Shown here: positions 35,873-44,863 of the stretch, piece by piece
How positions within the stretch are numbered: position 1 is the first letter of the stretch
Layout of the letters: each line of letters starts with the position of its first letter
Assembly (NCBI GenBank): GCA_963732865.1
Contig: CAVTBC010000004.1
Coordinates: 620,001-684,000 of the forward strand
From: JADLGL01 sp963732865
Lineage (GTDB): Bacteria > Pseudomonadota > Alphaproteobacteria > Rhizobiales > Kaistiaceae
Direction: 5' to 3'
Length of the DNA stretch: 64,000 nt
The notes under the pieces: generated by a model
Database searches by the model: none
The model's input: only the letters and a program-made list of their open reading frames with translations
What the model was told of the DNA's origin: nothing
Program-made: the position numbers and the translations under genes

Positions 35873-36400
35873 CTAGCTGGACGCCCGCTCGATCGATTCT
35901 TCGATCAGACGGCGCGCTTCGACGGCATTGTCCCAGCGGAGGATCTTCACCCATTTGCCGGGTTCCAGGTCCTTGTAGTGGGTAAAGAAATGCTCGATCT
36001 GCTTGATGAGGATGTCAGGCAGATCGGTGTAGTTCTTGATGCCCGAATAGCGCGGGGTGAGGGCAGGCGCCGGAACGGCGACGATCTTCTCGTCCTCGCC
36101 GGCATTGTCCTCCATGACGAGAACACCAACCGGCCGGACGCTCATCACCGCGCCGGGGACGATTGCACGCGTGTTGGCAACCAGCACATCGATCGGGTCG
36201 CCGTCGCCGGACAGCGTATGCGGAATGAAGCCGTAATTCCCGGGATAGCGCATCGGCGTGTACAGGAAGCGGTCGACGAACAGGGCGCCGGACGACTTCT
36301 CCAGCTCATATTTGATCGGCTCGCCGCCGATCGGGACTTCGATGACGACGTTGACTTCTTCCGGCGGATTCTTGCCGATCGGGATGGCGTTGAGGCGCAT
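35873..36400 (-). CDS. ppa: Inorganic pyrophosphatase
   Basis: 175 residues from the ATG at 36398-36400, placed behind a strong AGGAG. Hydrolyses pyrophosphate released by biosynthesis. Signature GDGDPIDVLV (65-74) carries the metal-binding aspartates. EVPIGGEPIKYELEKSSGALFVDRFLYTPMRYPGNYGFIP and EDEKIVAVP complete the family I pattern. A longer frame to 36442 would add 14 residues outside the conserved region and lacks that ribosome-binding site. Confidence 0.96.
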   Translation of the reverse strand: MRLNAIPIGKNPPEEVNVVIEVPIGGEPIKYELEKSSGALFVDRFLYTPMRYPGNYGFIPHTLSGDGDPIDVLVANTRAIVPGAVMSVRPVGVLVMEDNAGEDEKIVAVPAPALTPRYSGIKNYTDLPDILIKQIEHFFTHYKDLEPGKWVKILRWDNAVEARRLIEESIERASS

Positions 36401-36506
36401 GGAGTCTCCTGGGGCGTTCGCAAGGCGGCCCAATAGCATCAACGCATGCCGCTAAGCCACAGAGCAGGCGCATGCCGGGTCTGCGTCAAAAAGTCGGGCC
36501 CGGCCC

Positions 36507-37070
36507 TCAGCTGTCGACGTAGCTCTGGAGCGCCGGCGCCAATAGGCGGATGAGGTCCTCGCGATCGGCCTCAGTGAGGGCATCGATCCGGATGATGTCG
36601 CGCATCACGCCAAGACCGGTCAGGTGCGTGAGAATCAAAGCGGCACGCAGCTGTCCATCCGGGCCGCCAATCCATTCCCCCAACGGTCCGATCGACCGAT
36701 CGGTCAGAACCTTGCGGATGACTTCTGCGGCGTGCGGGTTGGTGACGGTGTGATGCAGCACCAGCAGCCGCAGCATGATGCGATCCTGGTCGACGAAGCG
36801 GCGCGCCATCCATTCGCCGAATGTGCGCCGGTCCTCAGGATAGGCCGGTGGCGGTTTCGGTGCCTGCCGGACCCATTCGCCGAATAGTTCCTCTTTTGAT
36901 CCGAAGTAGCGGCTGACCAAGGCGGCATCGACACCGGCCAGGGCCGCGATTTCGCGAACGCCCACCTGATCGTAGGCGGCTTTGCCGAAGCAACTGCCGG
37001 CTGCGTGAAGGATAGCCTGTTTCGTCGCCTCGGCGTCGCGTTTGCGAGGCAGTTGAACAGCTTCCGTCAA
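36507..37070 (-). CDS. TetR-family repressor of the adjacent exporter
   Basis: 187 residues from TTG at 37070, preceded by GGAG at good spacing; the frame is open to another TTG at 37106 that lies inside the operator, so the inner start is preferred. HTH: VGVREIAALAGVDAALVSRYF with SKEELF, standard TetR. The ligand-binding domain has no recognised signature. It diverges from an MFS multidrug exporter with two operator copies between, so it almost certainly represses both itself and the exporter. Confidence 0.88.
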   Translation of the reverse strand: MTEAVQLPRKRDAEATKQAILHAAGSCFGKAAYDQVGVREIAALAGVDAALVSRYFGSKEELFGEWVRQAPKPPPAYPEDRRTFGEWMARRFVDQDRIMLRLLVLHHTVTNPHAAEVIRKVLTDRSIGPLGEWIGGPDGQLRAALILTHLTGLGVMRDIIRIDALTEADREDLIRLLAPALQSYVDS

Positions 37071-37084
37071 AATTATCTCCAGCG

Positions 37085-37143
37085 TTAAGTCAACGTGTGT
37101 TGACAATAGCGACGCGGGCGTTTAAGTCAACACTCGTAGACAA
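37085..37143. promoter_or_regulatory. Paired TetR operators with face-to-face promoters
   Basis: Two 22-bp copies, 37 bp apart: TTAAGTCAAC-N4-GTTGACAA (37085-37106, with a perfect GTCAAC/GTTGAC palindrome) and TTAAGTCAAC-N4-GTAGACAA (37122-37143). Copy 1 holds the plus-strand -35 TTGACA (37100-37105), with a -10-like TTAAGT at 37122-37127 in copy 2 (16-bp spacer). On the minus strand the -35 TTGACT (37125-37130) is in copy 2 and a -10 TATTGT (37103-37108) in copy 1. The repressor would therefore block both promoters. Confidence 0.7.
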
Positions 37144-37243
37144 CAGGTCGCGCTGCGATCGTTGCAAAAGGTCATTCGTTTTACAGTCGCTTTCAGCCGT
37201 TCGCGCCTCCCGCGGACGGCTTGCCTTTTTTGGGAGTTGTCTT

Positions 37244-38803
37244 TTGAGCCAATCCGACGTGATCGCGGAGGCGGCCGCGGCCGAAACGCCTAAGCAGCCA
37301 ATCATTCTCATCTTCACTGCCCTGATGCTGGCGATGGGCCTCGCCATGCTGGACCAGACCATCGTGTCGACGGCGCTGCCGACGATCGTCGGCGATCTGG
37401 GCGGGCTTGAGCATTTGTCGTGGGTGGTCACCGCCTATCTTTTGACCAGCACGGTCGTGACGCCGATCTACGGCAAACTTGGCGATATGTTCGGCCGCAA
37501 GATCGTTTTGCAGGTCGCGATCGTGCTCTTCATTATCGGCTCGGCCCTTTGCGGCATATCGCAAAACATGACCGAACTGATCGTCTTCCGCGCCTTGCAG
37601 GGCATTGGCGGCGGCGGCCTGATGGTCGTCACGATGGCGGTGATCGCCGACGTCGTGCCGCCGCGGCAGCGTGGCAAGTATCAGGGCATGTTCGGCGCCG
37701 TTTTCGGCGTCGCGACGGTCGTCGGGCCGCTGCTCGGCGGGTTCTTCGTCGACAATTTGTCGTGGCACTGGATCTTCTACGTCAACATCCCGCTGGCGGC
37801 GATCGCACTGACCATCATCGCGGTCGCCTTCCATGCTCCGGCCGAACGTGTTCGGCGCAAGATCGACTATCTGGGAGCCTTCCTGCTCGCCATCACGCTG
37901 ACGGCGACGGTGCTGTTCGCGAGCCTTGGCGGCAACACCTATGATTGGGGTTCGCCCGAAATCATCGCCATGATCGTGATCGCGATCATCAGCCTGTTTG
38001 CCTTCATCTGGGCCGAATCGCGCGCCGCCGAACCGATCCTCCCGCTGAAGCTGTTCCACAACAGCGTCTTCTCAGTGACCAGCGCCATCGGCTTCATCAT
38101 CGGCCTCGCCCTGTTCGGGGCGGTCACCTTCCTGCCGATCTATCTGCAGGTAGTCAAAGGCATCAGCCCGACCTCTTCCGGCCTGCAACTGGTGCCGATG
38201 ATGGGCGGACTCTTGGTCGCCTCGATCATCAGCGGCGTGCTCATTTCGCGGATGGGCCGGTACCGCATCTTCCCGATCATCGGATCGGCCTGCGTCGTCG
38301 TCGCCATGGCGCTGCTGTCGCAACTCGGCATCGACACGGCGCGATGGGTCGTGACGCTGGAGATGATCGTGCTCGGCGTGGGCCTCGGCCTGATCATGCA
38401 GGTGTTGATTCTGGTTGCCCAGAACTCGGTTGAACCGGCCGATATTGGCGTGGCAACCGCGGGGTCGACCCTGTTCCGCCAGGTCGGCGGTTCGATCGGC
38501 CTTGCTGCCTTCGGTGCGCTGTTCGCCAGCCGCCTGGCATCGGGCATCGCTGAGACCTTGCCGGCCGGCGCGGCTCCGCCGTCGCTGAGCCCGGCCGCCA
38601 TCGCGCAGATGCCGCCGGAGGCCGTGGCCCCGATCCTCGACGTCTTCATGTCCTCGCTCCAGGTGGTCTTCCTGGCCGCAACAATCGTTGCTGCGCTGGC
38701 GTTCATCATGACCTTGTTCCTCAAGGAGATGCCGCTGCGGTCGCACCAGGGCCGCGGGGACGAGCCGGAAGCTAACGAACGGGCGACGTTCCTCGAGGTC
38801 TGA
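37244..38803 (+). CDS. DHA2-family MFS drug exporter (EmrB/QacA type)
   Basis: 519 residues from a TTG at 37244 with GGGAG seven bases upstream; the open frame reaches 37097 but the leader there is the operator region. Fourteen transmembrane helices are apparent. The LDQTIVSTALPTIVGDL motif D1, GKLGDMFGRK motif A, FRALQGIGGGGLM motif B and the GAVFGVATVVGPLLGGFF motif C are typical of the 14-TM drug-proton antiporters. Divergent from and presumably repressed by the TetR protein. Substrate unknown. Confidence 0.92.
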   Translation: MSQSDVIAEAAAAETPKQPIILIFTALMLAMGLAMLDQTIVSTALPTIVGDLGGLEHLSWVVTAYLLTSTVVTPIYGKLGDMFGRKIVLQVAIVLFIIGSALCGISQNMTELIVFRALQGIGGGGLMVVTMAVIADVVPPRQRGKYQGMFGAVFGVATVVGPLLGGFFVDNLSWHWIFYVNIPLAAIALTIIAVAFHAPAERVRRKIDYLGAFLLAITLTATVLFASLGGNTYDWGSPEIIAMIVIAIISLFAFIWAESRAAEPILPLKLFHNSVFSVTSAIGFIIGLALFGAVTFLPIYLQVVKGISPTSSGLQLVPMMGGLLVASIISGVLISRMGRYRIFPIIGSACVVVAMALLSQLGIDTARWVVTLEMIVLGVGLGLIMQVLILVAQNSVEPADIGVATAGSTLFRQVGGSIGLAAFGALFASRLASGIAETLPAGAAPPSLSPAAIAQMPPEAVAPILDVFMSSLQVVFLAATIVAALAFIMTLFLKEMPLRSHQGRGDEPEANERATFLEV

Positions 38804-38810
38804 TCATCGC

Positions 38811-38842
38811 CGCCGGCGCTTTCGGGCGCCGGCGTTCCCTTG
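38811..38842 (+). terminator. GC-rich terminator hairpin after the exporter
   Basis: CGCCGGCGC (38811-38819) pairs perfectly with GCGCCGGCG (38826-38834) around a TTTCGG loop, followed by TTCCCTT. It lies 8 bp past the exporter stop. The stem is strong; the following pyrimidine tract is modest. Confidence 0.6.
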
Positions 38843-38954
38843 GCGCCCCGCGATGGAGCGGCCGGCGCGTCTGCATTGCCCTGGCCGGCATGAATCGCGT
38901 AAGAAGCCCGCCGAAACGCGGGCCGTCCGTCGGGAGCCCGCTTAAGGATTCCCT

Positions 38955-40193
38955 ATGGCCCGGCTGGTGATGAAATTCGGCGGTACGTCCGTCGCCGATG
39001 TTGCGCATATCCGCAACGTCGCCCGGCACGTGAAACGCGAGGTCGACGCTGGCAATGAGGTTGCCGTGGTCGTTTCGGCCATGGCCGGGACGACCAACCA
39101 GCTCGTTGCCTGGACGCGCGAGATCGCGCCGTTTCACGACGCGCGCGAATATGATGTCGTCGTTGCCTCAGGCGAACAGGTGACGTCTGGCCTCTTGGCG
39201 CTGGCGCTGCAGGAAATCGGCATCAACGCCCGTTCTTGGCAGGGCTGGCAGATCCCCATCGAGACGGACGGCGCGCATGGCGCAGCGCGAATTGCCGGCA
39301 TCGATCCGTCGACGCTGGTGGAGCGGTTGGGGCAGGGCCAGGTGGCGGTGGTGGCCGGTTTCCAGGGTATTGCCCCCGACAACCGCATTGCGACGTTGGG
39401 GCGAGGCGGCTCCGACACGTCCGCGGTGGCGCTGGCGGCGGCGATTGGCGCGCAGCGGTGCGACATCTACACCGACGTTGATGGTGTCTGCACCACCGAT
39501 CCGCGAATCGTTTCCAAGGCCAAGCGGCTTGAGAAGATCTCATTCGAGGAAATGCTCGAAATGGCGTCGGTCGGCGCCAAGGTGCTACAGGTGCGGTCGG
39601 TCGAACTGGCGATGGTCTATGGCGTCAGAGTGCTTGTTCGCTCGGCGTTCGATGCGCCCGATGCGGCGCAGGATGGAACGATCGGAACGCTGATCTGTGA
39701 CGAGGAAGAGATCGTGGAGCAGAAGACGGTAACCGGGATCGCCTATTCCAAGGACGAGGCCCAGTTGACCTTGCGGCGGGTCGAAGACAAGCCTGGCGTT
39801 GCCGCGGCGGTGTTCGGGCCGCTCGCCGATGCCGGCATCAATGTCGACATGATCGTCCAGAATGTGTCGGAGGACGGGTCGACCACCGACCTCACCTTCA
39901 CGGTGCCGATTGCCGAATATGAGCGAGCGACCCGGGTGCTTGAGGGGCTGCGGGAGACGATCGGCTATCGCCTCATGCAGGGCTCGACCGGCGTCGCCAA
40001 GATTTCCGTGATCGGCATCGGCATGCGTTCTCATGCCGGGGTGGCGGCCGAGGCGTTCCATGCTCTGGCCGAACGCGGGATCAACATCCGCGCCATCACG
40101 ACTTCGGAGATCAAGATATCGGTCCTGATCGATACCTCGTTCACCGAGCTTGCGGTACGGACTTTGCATTCGCTATACGGGCTCGACAGTTGA
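38955..40193 (+). CDS. lysC: Aspartate kinase
   Basis: 412 residues; first step of the lysine, threonine and methionine branch. KFGGTSVADVAHIRNVA at the start, VVSAMAGTTNQL, ASGEQVTSGLLALAL, GRGGSDTSAVALAAAI and DVDGVCTTDPRIV are the kinase domain. Two ACT regulatory domains follow (KDEAQLTLRRVEDKPGVAAAV with INVDMIVQNVSEDG, and VISVIGIGMRSHAG with INIRAITTSEIKISVLID). Length is right for the single-function, feedback-regulated LysC-beta type. No leader riboswitch was recognised upstream. Confidence 0.95.
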   Translation: MARLVMKFGGTSVADVAHIRNVARHVKREVDAGNEVAVVVSAMAGTTNQLVAWTREIAPFHDAREYDVVVASGEQVTSGLLALALQEIGINARSWQGWQIPIETDGAHGAARIAGIDPSTLVERLGQGQVAVVAGFQGIAPDNRIATLGRGGSDTSAVALAAAIGAQRCDIYTDVDGVCTTDPRIVSKAKRLEKISFEEMLEMASVGAKVLQVRSVELAMVYGVRVLVRSAFDAPDAAQDGTIGTLICDEEEIVEQKTVTGIAYSKDEAQLTLRRVEDKPGVAAAVFGPLADAGINVDMIVQNVSEDGSTTDLTFTVPIAEYERATRVLEGLRETIGYRLMQGSTGVAKISVIGIGMRSHAGVAAEAFHALAERGINIRAITTSEIKISVLIDTSFTELAVRTLHSLYGLDS

Positions 40194-40259
40194 CCGGGCT
40201 TGCCGCCGACCAAGGCCCGGCCGGGCGGCACGGTCGTCAATCCATAAGGATAGTCACCA

Positions 40260-42527
40260 ATGCGAGGGCCACTCGCCGGGCCGCGCGTCTTGCTCCGCCG
40301 CCTGCGCGAGGTCATGGCGGAGCCTTTCAGCGCACAGGTCCGTCTCGATAAGATCGTACAGCAGATCGCGGCCAACATGGTGGCCGAGGTGTGCTCGGCC
40401 TATGTCTTGCGCGCCGACAACCAGCTCGAACTGTTCGCGACCCAAGGCCTGAAAGCCGAATCGGTGCACAACACCACCTTGCGGGTAGGGCAGGGTCTCG
40501 TTGGTCTCATCGCAGCCCAAGCGGCGACGCTGAACCTACCGGACGCACAGCACCACCCAGCCTTCGCCTTCATGCCCGAAACGGGTGAGGAGATCTATCA
40601 CTCCTTCCTCGGCGTACCGTTGCTGCGCGCCGGCCGCGTTTTGGGCGTGTTGGTGGTCCAGAATCAGGTGCATCGAACCTATAGCGAGGAGGAGGTCGAG
40701 GCGCTGCAGACGATCGCCATGGTCCTCTCCGAAATGATCGCGGCGGGCGATCTGGAGGGCCTCTCGCCGAAGGGCGGATCGCTCGACCTTACGCGGCCGA
40801 TCTCGATTTCGGGTGTCGGCTTTTGTGAGGGCGTCGGCCTTGGCCATGTGGTGCTGCACGAGCCGCGCGTCGTCGTCACGCGGCTGATCGCCGAGGATAT
40901 CGACGAGGAAAAGAGCCGGCTCGATGCCGCTATCGACAGCCTGCGGATCACCGTCGACGATCTGATCGAGCGTGGCGATCTCGAAGTTCACGGCGAGCAC
41001 CGTGACGTCCTTGAGGCCTATCGCATGGTCGCGCATGACCGCGGCTGGGTGAAGCGGATGCACGAAGCGATCGCCAATGGCCTCACGGCCGAAGCGGCGG
41101 TCGAAAAGGTCCAGAGCGACACCAGGGCGCGGCTGCAGCGCCAGACCGATCCCTATCTCTGGGAGCGGCTGCACGATTTCGACGACCTCGCCAACCGATT
41201 GCTCCGTGTCCTGATGGGGCGCGACTTGGATTCGGGCCGCCAGGAACTGCCGAAGAACGCCATCATCGTCGCGAGAGGCATGGGCGCTGCCGAACTCCTC
41301 GACTATGACCGCAGCAATATTCGCGGCCTGGTTCTGGAGGAGGGGGCGCCGACGAGCCACGTGACGATCGTGGCGCGGGCGCTGGGCATCGCCACGGTCG
41401 GCCGCGCCAATTCGGTGGTGTCACTGGTCGAAAATGGTGACGCGGTCATCGTCGATGGCGAGACCGGCGATATCCACATCCGGCCGACGGCCGACGTCGA
41501 GCTTGCCTATGCCGAGAAGGTGCAGTTCCGCGCCGAGAGGCAGCAGCGTTATCGTCTGCTCCGCGGTGTGCCGTCGGTGACCCAGGACGGGCAGGCGGTG
41601 TCGTTGATGATCAATGCCGGCCTTCTCGTCGATCTGCCGCATGTCGAAGAGTTGGGTGCCGAGGGCATCGGCCTGTTTCGCACCGAACTTGAGTTCATGG
41701 TCGCCGAGACGATGCCGCGCATGGAGCAGCAGGCGACTCTCTACCGGGCGGTGCTCGATGGCACCGGCGACCGGCCCGTTACGTTCCGCACGCTCGATAT
41801 TGGCGGCGACAAGGTGCTGCCCTATCTGCGCGTCGACGACGAGGAAAATCCGGCGCTCGGTTGGCGCGCCATCCGCCTTGGGCTCGATCGGCCGGGCCTG
41901 CTGCGCATTCAGATCCGAGCGCTGCTGCGCGCCGCCGCCGGCCGTGAATTGCGCGTTATGCTGCCGATGATTACCGAGGTGGCGGAGATGATCCGCGCCC
42001 GCGAAGTCATCGATCGCGAGATCGCCTATTTCCAGCGCCATGGCCACGCCGTTCCGGCGTGGATCAAGGTCGGAGCGATGGTCGAGGTGCCCGCACTGTT
42101 CTGGCAGCTTGAAGAACTGATGGCCGTATCGGACTTCGTTTCGGTCGGCACCAATGATCTGGTGCAGTTCATCATGGCGAGCGACCGCGGCAATCTGCGC
42201 GTCGCCGATCGCTTCGATCCGCTGTCGGCGCCGTTCCTGCGGGTGCTGCGGCAGGTGATCGAGGCGGCCGGGAAGGCCAATGTGCCTGTCACCATCTGTG
42301 GTGAATTGGCCGGCCAGCCTCTGGCGGCGATGGCCCTGATCGGTCTCGGCTACCGCTCATTGTCAATGGCGCCGGCGGCGATCGGCCCGGTGAAGGCGAT
42401 GTTGCTCGGGCTCGATGCCGCGGCTCTAGCGTCCCGGCTTGCCGAATTGCTAGACAGGCCATCGATCGGCAATATCGTGCACAAGGAACTGCGGGCCTTT
42501 GCCGAGCGTGGGTCGATCCCGATCTAA
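40260..42527 (+). CDS. ptsP: PTS enzyme I of the nitrogen PTS (PtsP)
   Basis: 755 residues. An N-terminal GAF domain (about 20-160), then the enzyme I parts: PEP-utilising N domain (ISGVGFCEGVGLGHVVL, linker), the phospho-histidine domain with His367 in GAPTSHVTIVARALGIATVG, and the PEP-binding TIM barrel (GLFRTELEFMV, FRTLDIGGDKVLPYL, MVEVPALFW, SVGTNDLVQF, VPVTICGELAG). GAF plus enzyme I defines EI-Ntr, which starts the PtsP-NPr-EIIA-Ntr relay that senses nitrogen state. The 3' neighbours are prfA and prmC. Confidence 0.95.
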   Translation: MRGPLAGPRVLLRRLREVMAEPFSAQVRLDKIVQQIAANMVAEVCSAYVLRADNQLELFATQGLKAESVHNTTLRVGQGLVGLIAAQAATLNLPDAQHHPAFAFMPETGEEIYHSFLGVPLLRAGRVLGVLVVQNQVHRTYSEEEVEALQTIAMVLSEMIAAGDLEGLSPKGGSLDLTRPISISGVGFCEGVGLGHVVLHEPRVVVTRLIAEDIDEEKSRLDAAIDSLRITVDDLIERGDLEVHGEHRDVLEAYRMVAHDRGWVKRMHEAIANGLTAEAAVEKVQSDTRARLQRQTDPYLWERLHDFDDLANRLLRVLMGRDLDSGRQELPKNAIIVARGMGAAELLDYDRSNIRGLVLEEGAPTSHVTIVARALGIATVGRANSVVSLVENGDAVIVDGETGDIHIRPTADVELAYAEKVQFRAERQQRYRLLRGVPSVTQDGQAVSLMINAGLLVDLPHVEELGAEGIGLFRTELEFMVAETMPRMEQQATLYRAVLDGTGDRPVTFRTLDIGGDKVLPYLRVDDEENPALGWRAIRLGLDRPGLLRIQIRALLRAAAGRELRVMLPMITEVAEMIRAREVIDREIAYFQRHGHAVPAWIKVGAMVEVPALFWQLEELMAVSDFVSVGTNDLVQFIMASDRGNLRVADRFDPLSAPFLRVLRQVIEAAGKANVPVTICGELAGQPLAAMALIGLGYRSLSMAPAAIGPVKAMLLGLDAAALASRLAELLDRPSIGNIVHKELRAFAERGSIPI

Positions 42528-42585
42528 GCTGCGCCGAAGGTGATATTGTTGTTCCATCCTCATTGTCCGAACTGGTGAACCGAGC

Positions 42586-43653
42586 GTGCTTTCCCGCGAA
42601 AAGATCGATGGGCTGTTGAAACGCGTCGACACGATCGACGCGCAACTGGCGACGCCGCTCGATACAGAGACGATGATCAAGCTGAGCCGTGAGCGGTCCG
42701 AACTGGACCCGATCGTCGAGACGATCCGCGAGCTGAAGAAGGCGGACGCCGATCTGGAGGGGCTCAAGACGCTGCTTGATGATCCCGAGATGGGGGAGAT
42801 GGCGGTCAGCGAGGCGGCGACGCTGGAGGAGCGGATCGAGCAGCTGGACGATGCGCTTAGCCGTCTGTTGCTGCCGAAGGATGCCGCCGACGAGAAGAGC
42901 GCAATCCTCGAGATCCGCGCCGGCACCGGCGGCAATGAGGCCGCATTGTTCGCCGGCGATCTATTCCGGATGTATCAGCGCTACGCCGACCTCCATCACT
43001 GGAAGGTGAATGTGCTGGACGAAAGTCCCGGAGACGTCGGCGGCTATAAGGAAATCATCGCCGAGATCAACGGCAGGGGCGTCTTTGCCCGGCTCAAATT
43101 CGAATCCGGCGTGCATCGCGTCCAGCGTGTGCCGGACACCGAGGCGAGCGGGCGTATCCATACCTCGGCGGCCACCGTCGCGGTGCTGCCCCAGGCCGAA
43201 GACGTTGACGTCGAAATCCGGGCGGAAGATTTGCGCATCGACACGACCCGCGCCTCCAGCGCCGGCGGCCAGCACGCCAACACGACCGATTTGGGAATCC
43301 GTATCACGCACATCCCGACGGGCATTGTCGTGACCTCGCATGACCGCTCGCAGCATCAGAACAGGTCGCGGGCGATGCAGATCCTGCGGGCGCGGCTCTA
43401 CGACCTCGAATGGCAGAAACAGGCGGACGACCGGGCCGCAACCCGCCGAGGGCTGGTCGGTTCGGGAGACCGTTCGGCCAAGATCCGAACCTATAATTTC
43501 CCGCAGGGACGCCTGACCGACCACCGCATCAACCTGACGCTCTACAAGCTCGATCAGGTTCTCTTGGGCACCGCGCTCGACGAGGTCATCGAGGCGCTCA
43601 TCACCAATCATCAGGCTGACCAATTGGCGGCGATCGAATCGGAGAAGGCGTGA
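42586..43653 (+). CDS. prfA: Peptide chain release factor 1
   Basis: 355 residues from GTG at 42586. Reads UAA and UAG stops. EIRAGTGGNEAALFAGDLFRMY is present, and the catalytic GGQ is at 227-229 in RASSAGGQHANTTD. The PVT-type tripeptide region is in the SGVHRVQRVPDTEASGRIHTSAATVAVLP stretch. The stop overlaps the prmC start by 4 bp; PrmC methylates Gln229 of the GGQ. The flanking residues SSAGGQHANTTDLG differ slightly from the usual SGAGGQHVNTTDSA. Confidence 0.95.
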   Translation: MLSREKIDGLLKRVDTIDAQLATPLDTETMIKLSRERSELDPIVETIRELKKADADLEGLKTLLDDPEMGEMAVSEAATLEERIEQLDDALSRLLLPKDAADEKSAILEIRAGTGGNEAALFAGDLFRMYQRYADLHHWKVNVLDESPGDVGGYKEIIAEINGRGVFARLKFESGVHRVQRVPDTEASGRIHTSAATVAVLPQAEDVDVEIRAEDLRIDTTRASSAGGQHANTTDLGIRITHIPTGIVVTSHDRSQHQNRSRAMQILRARLYDLEWQKQADDRAATRRGLVGSGDRSAKIRTYNFPQGRLTDHRINLTLYKLDQVLLGTALDEVIEALITNHQADQLAAIESEKA

Positions 43654-44594
43654 CGACAAGCCAGCGAACGGTCGGCCAGCTGCGACGGGAACTGGCCGCC
43701 AAGCTGCAGGCGCGTTGGGGTGCCGGCGACACGGAGCGAACCTCAGCGCTCGATGCGCGCCTGATCCTCGCGCATGCGCTCGGCGTCGATGCTGGCGATA
43801 TGATCCTGCGGGAAGACGAGGCGATTTCCGATGAGGTCGCGGATGCGGCCGCCGCGATGATTGCGCGCCGTCTGATCGGTGAGCCGGTCGCTCGGATCGT
43901 CGGCGAGAAGGAGTTCTGGAGCCTGCCGTTCCGCATTTCCCCGCGCACTCTCGTGCCGCGCCCGGACACGGAAACGCTGGTCGCGACGGCGCTCGAAATG
44001 GTCGATGCGGCCGGCCGGCGCGCGGAACCGCTGCGGCTGCTCGACCTGGGGACCGGCTCCGGCTGTATCCTCCTCGCCACCATGTCTGAGCTTCCGGCAG
44101 CGATCGGCCTTGGGGTTGATGTCGACGCAGGTGCGGTCGCCGTGGCCGGCGAGAACGCGCAACGGCTTGGCCTTGCCGATCGTGCGCGCTTCACGACGGG
44201 CAGTTGGGCGGACGGAATTGTCGGGCCGTTCGATGTAATCCTCGCCAATCCTCCCTATGTGGAGGAAGAGGCACTCCCGGACTTGCCGATCGAAGTCATT
44301 GGATACGAACCGCGAATTGCTCTGTCCGGCGGCGCGGGCGGCATCGACGGTTATCGGGCGATCATTCCTGAATTGCCGCGACTACTGGCCCCTTCAGGCT
44401 TTGCGGTGCTCGAGTTCGGGCCACGCCAGGGACCGGCGATCGCGGCACTGGCCGAAGCCGCCGGGATGACCATCGAGATCAGGCAGGACCTCGCCGGCCG
44501 TGACCGGGCCGCTTTGTTGACGATATCAGCGGAGACTTCAGGCGCCGCGATAAAAAACGGCTTGGAAATCACAACGGGACCGTCTAGGGTTTAG
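43650..44594 (+). CDS. prmC: Release factor glutamine methyltransferase
   Basis: 314 residues from a GTG overlapping the prfA stop. N-terminal helical release-factor-binding domain, then the methyltransferase domain: RISPRTLVPRPDTETLV, LDLGTGSGCILLATMSE, GVDVDAGAVAVAGENA and the catalytic NPPY (200-203) in ILANPPYVEEE. N5-methylates the GGQ glutamine of RF1 and RF2. The coupling with prfA is widely conserved. A 269-bp gap follows. Confidence 0.95.
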   Translation: MTTSQRTVGQLRRELAAKLQARWGAGDTERTSALDARLILAHALGVDAGDMILREDEAISDEVADAAAAMIARRLIGEPVARIVGEKEFWSLPFRISPRTLVPRPDTETLVATALEMVDAAGRRAEPLRLLDLGTGSGCILLATMSELPAAIGLGVDVDAGAVAVAGENAQRLGLADRARFTTGSWADGIVGPFDVILANPPYVEEEALPDLPIEVIGYEPRIALSGGAGGIDGYRAIIPELPRLLAPSGFAVLEFGPRQGPAIAALAEAAGMTIEIRQDLAGRDRAALLTISAETSGAAIKNGLEITTGPSRV

Positions 44595-44863
44595 TTGCCG
44601 AAGCAAAAGGCCTTTCCGCCTGACGTTCAGGACAATCAGAATCCTTAAGACGTTTCAGAGCCGTTGACAGGCCTCGATTCCCGCGTCCGGTCGGACTAGA
44701 TAGCCGGCAAGCCGTGGGGCGCACCCTAAAAGGTGCTGATACCGACGATTGACGTCACCGGGCCGGAGCCTGAAGAGGGCCGGTCACGGCCCTGAGTCTG
44801 GGCCGCGACGACCCTCCGAATAGGCGACGCCTCGCCAAAAACCGAGTGCAACAGAGATCCGTA
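44595..44863 (+). promoter_or_regulatory. 269-bp leader of the DUF4167 gene with hairpins
   Basis: No protein gene seen. Two simple hairpins stand out: GCACC-N6-GGTGC (44721-44736) and AGGGCCG-GTCA-CGGCCCT (44776-44793), the latter a perfect 7-bp stem. Neither is followed by a T tract. A TTGACA at 44664-44669 could be a -35 but no good -10 follows at standard spacing. It may be a long structured 5' leader; I recognise no known RNA family in it. Confidence 0.35.
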
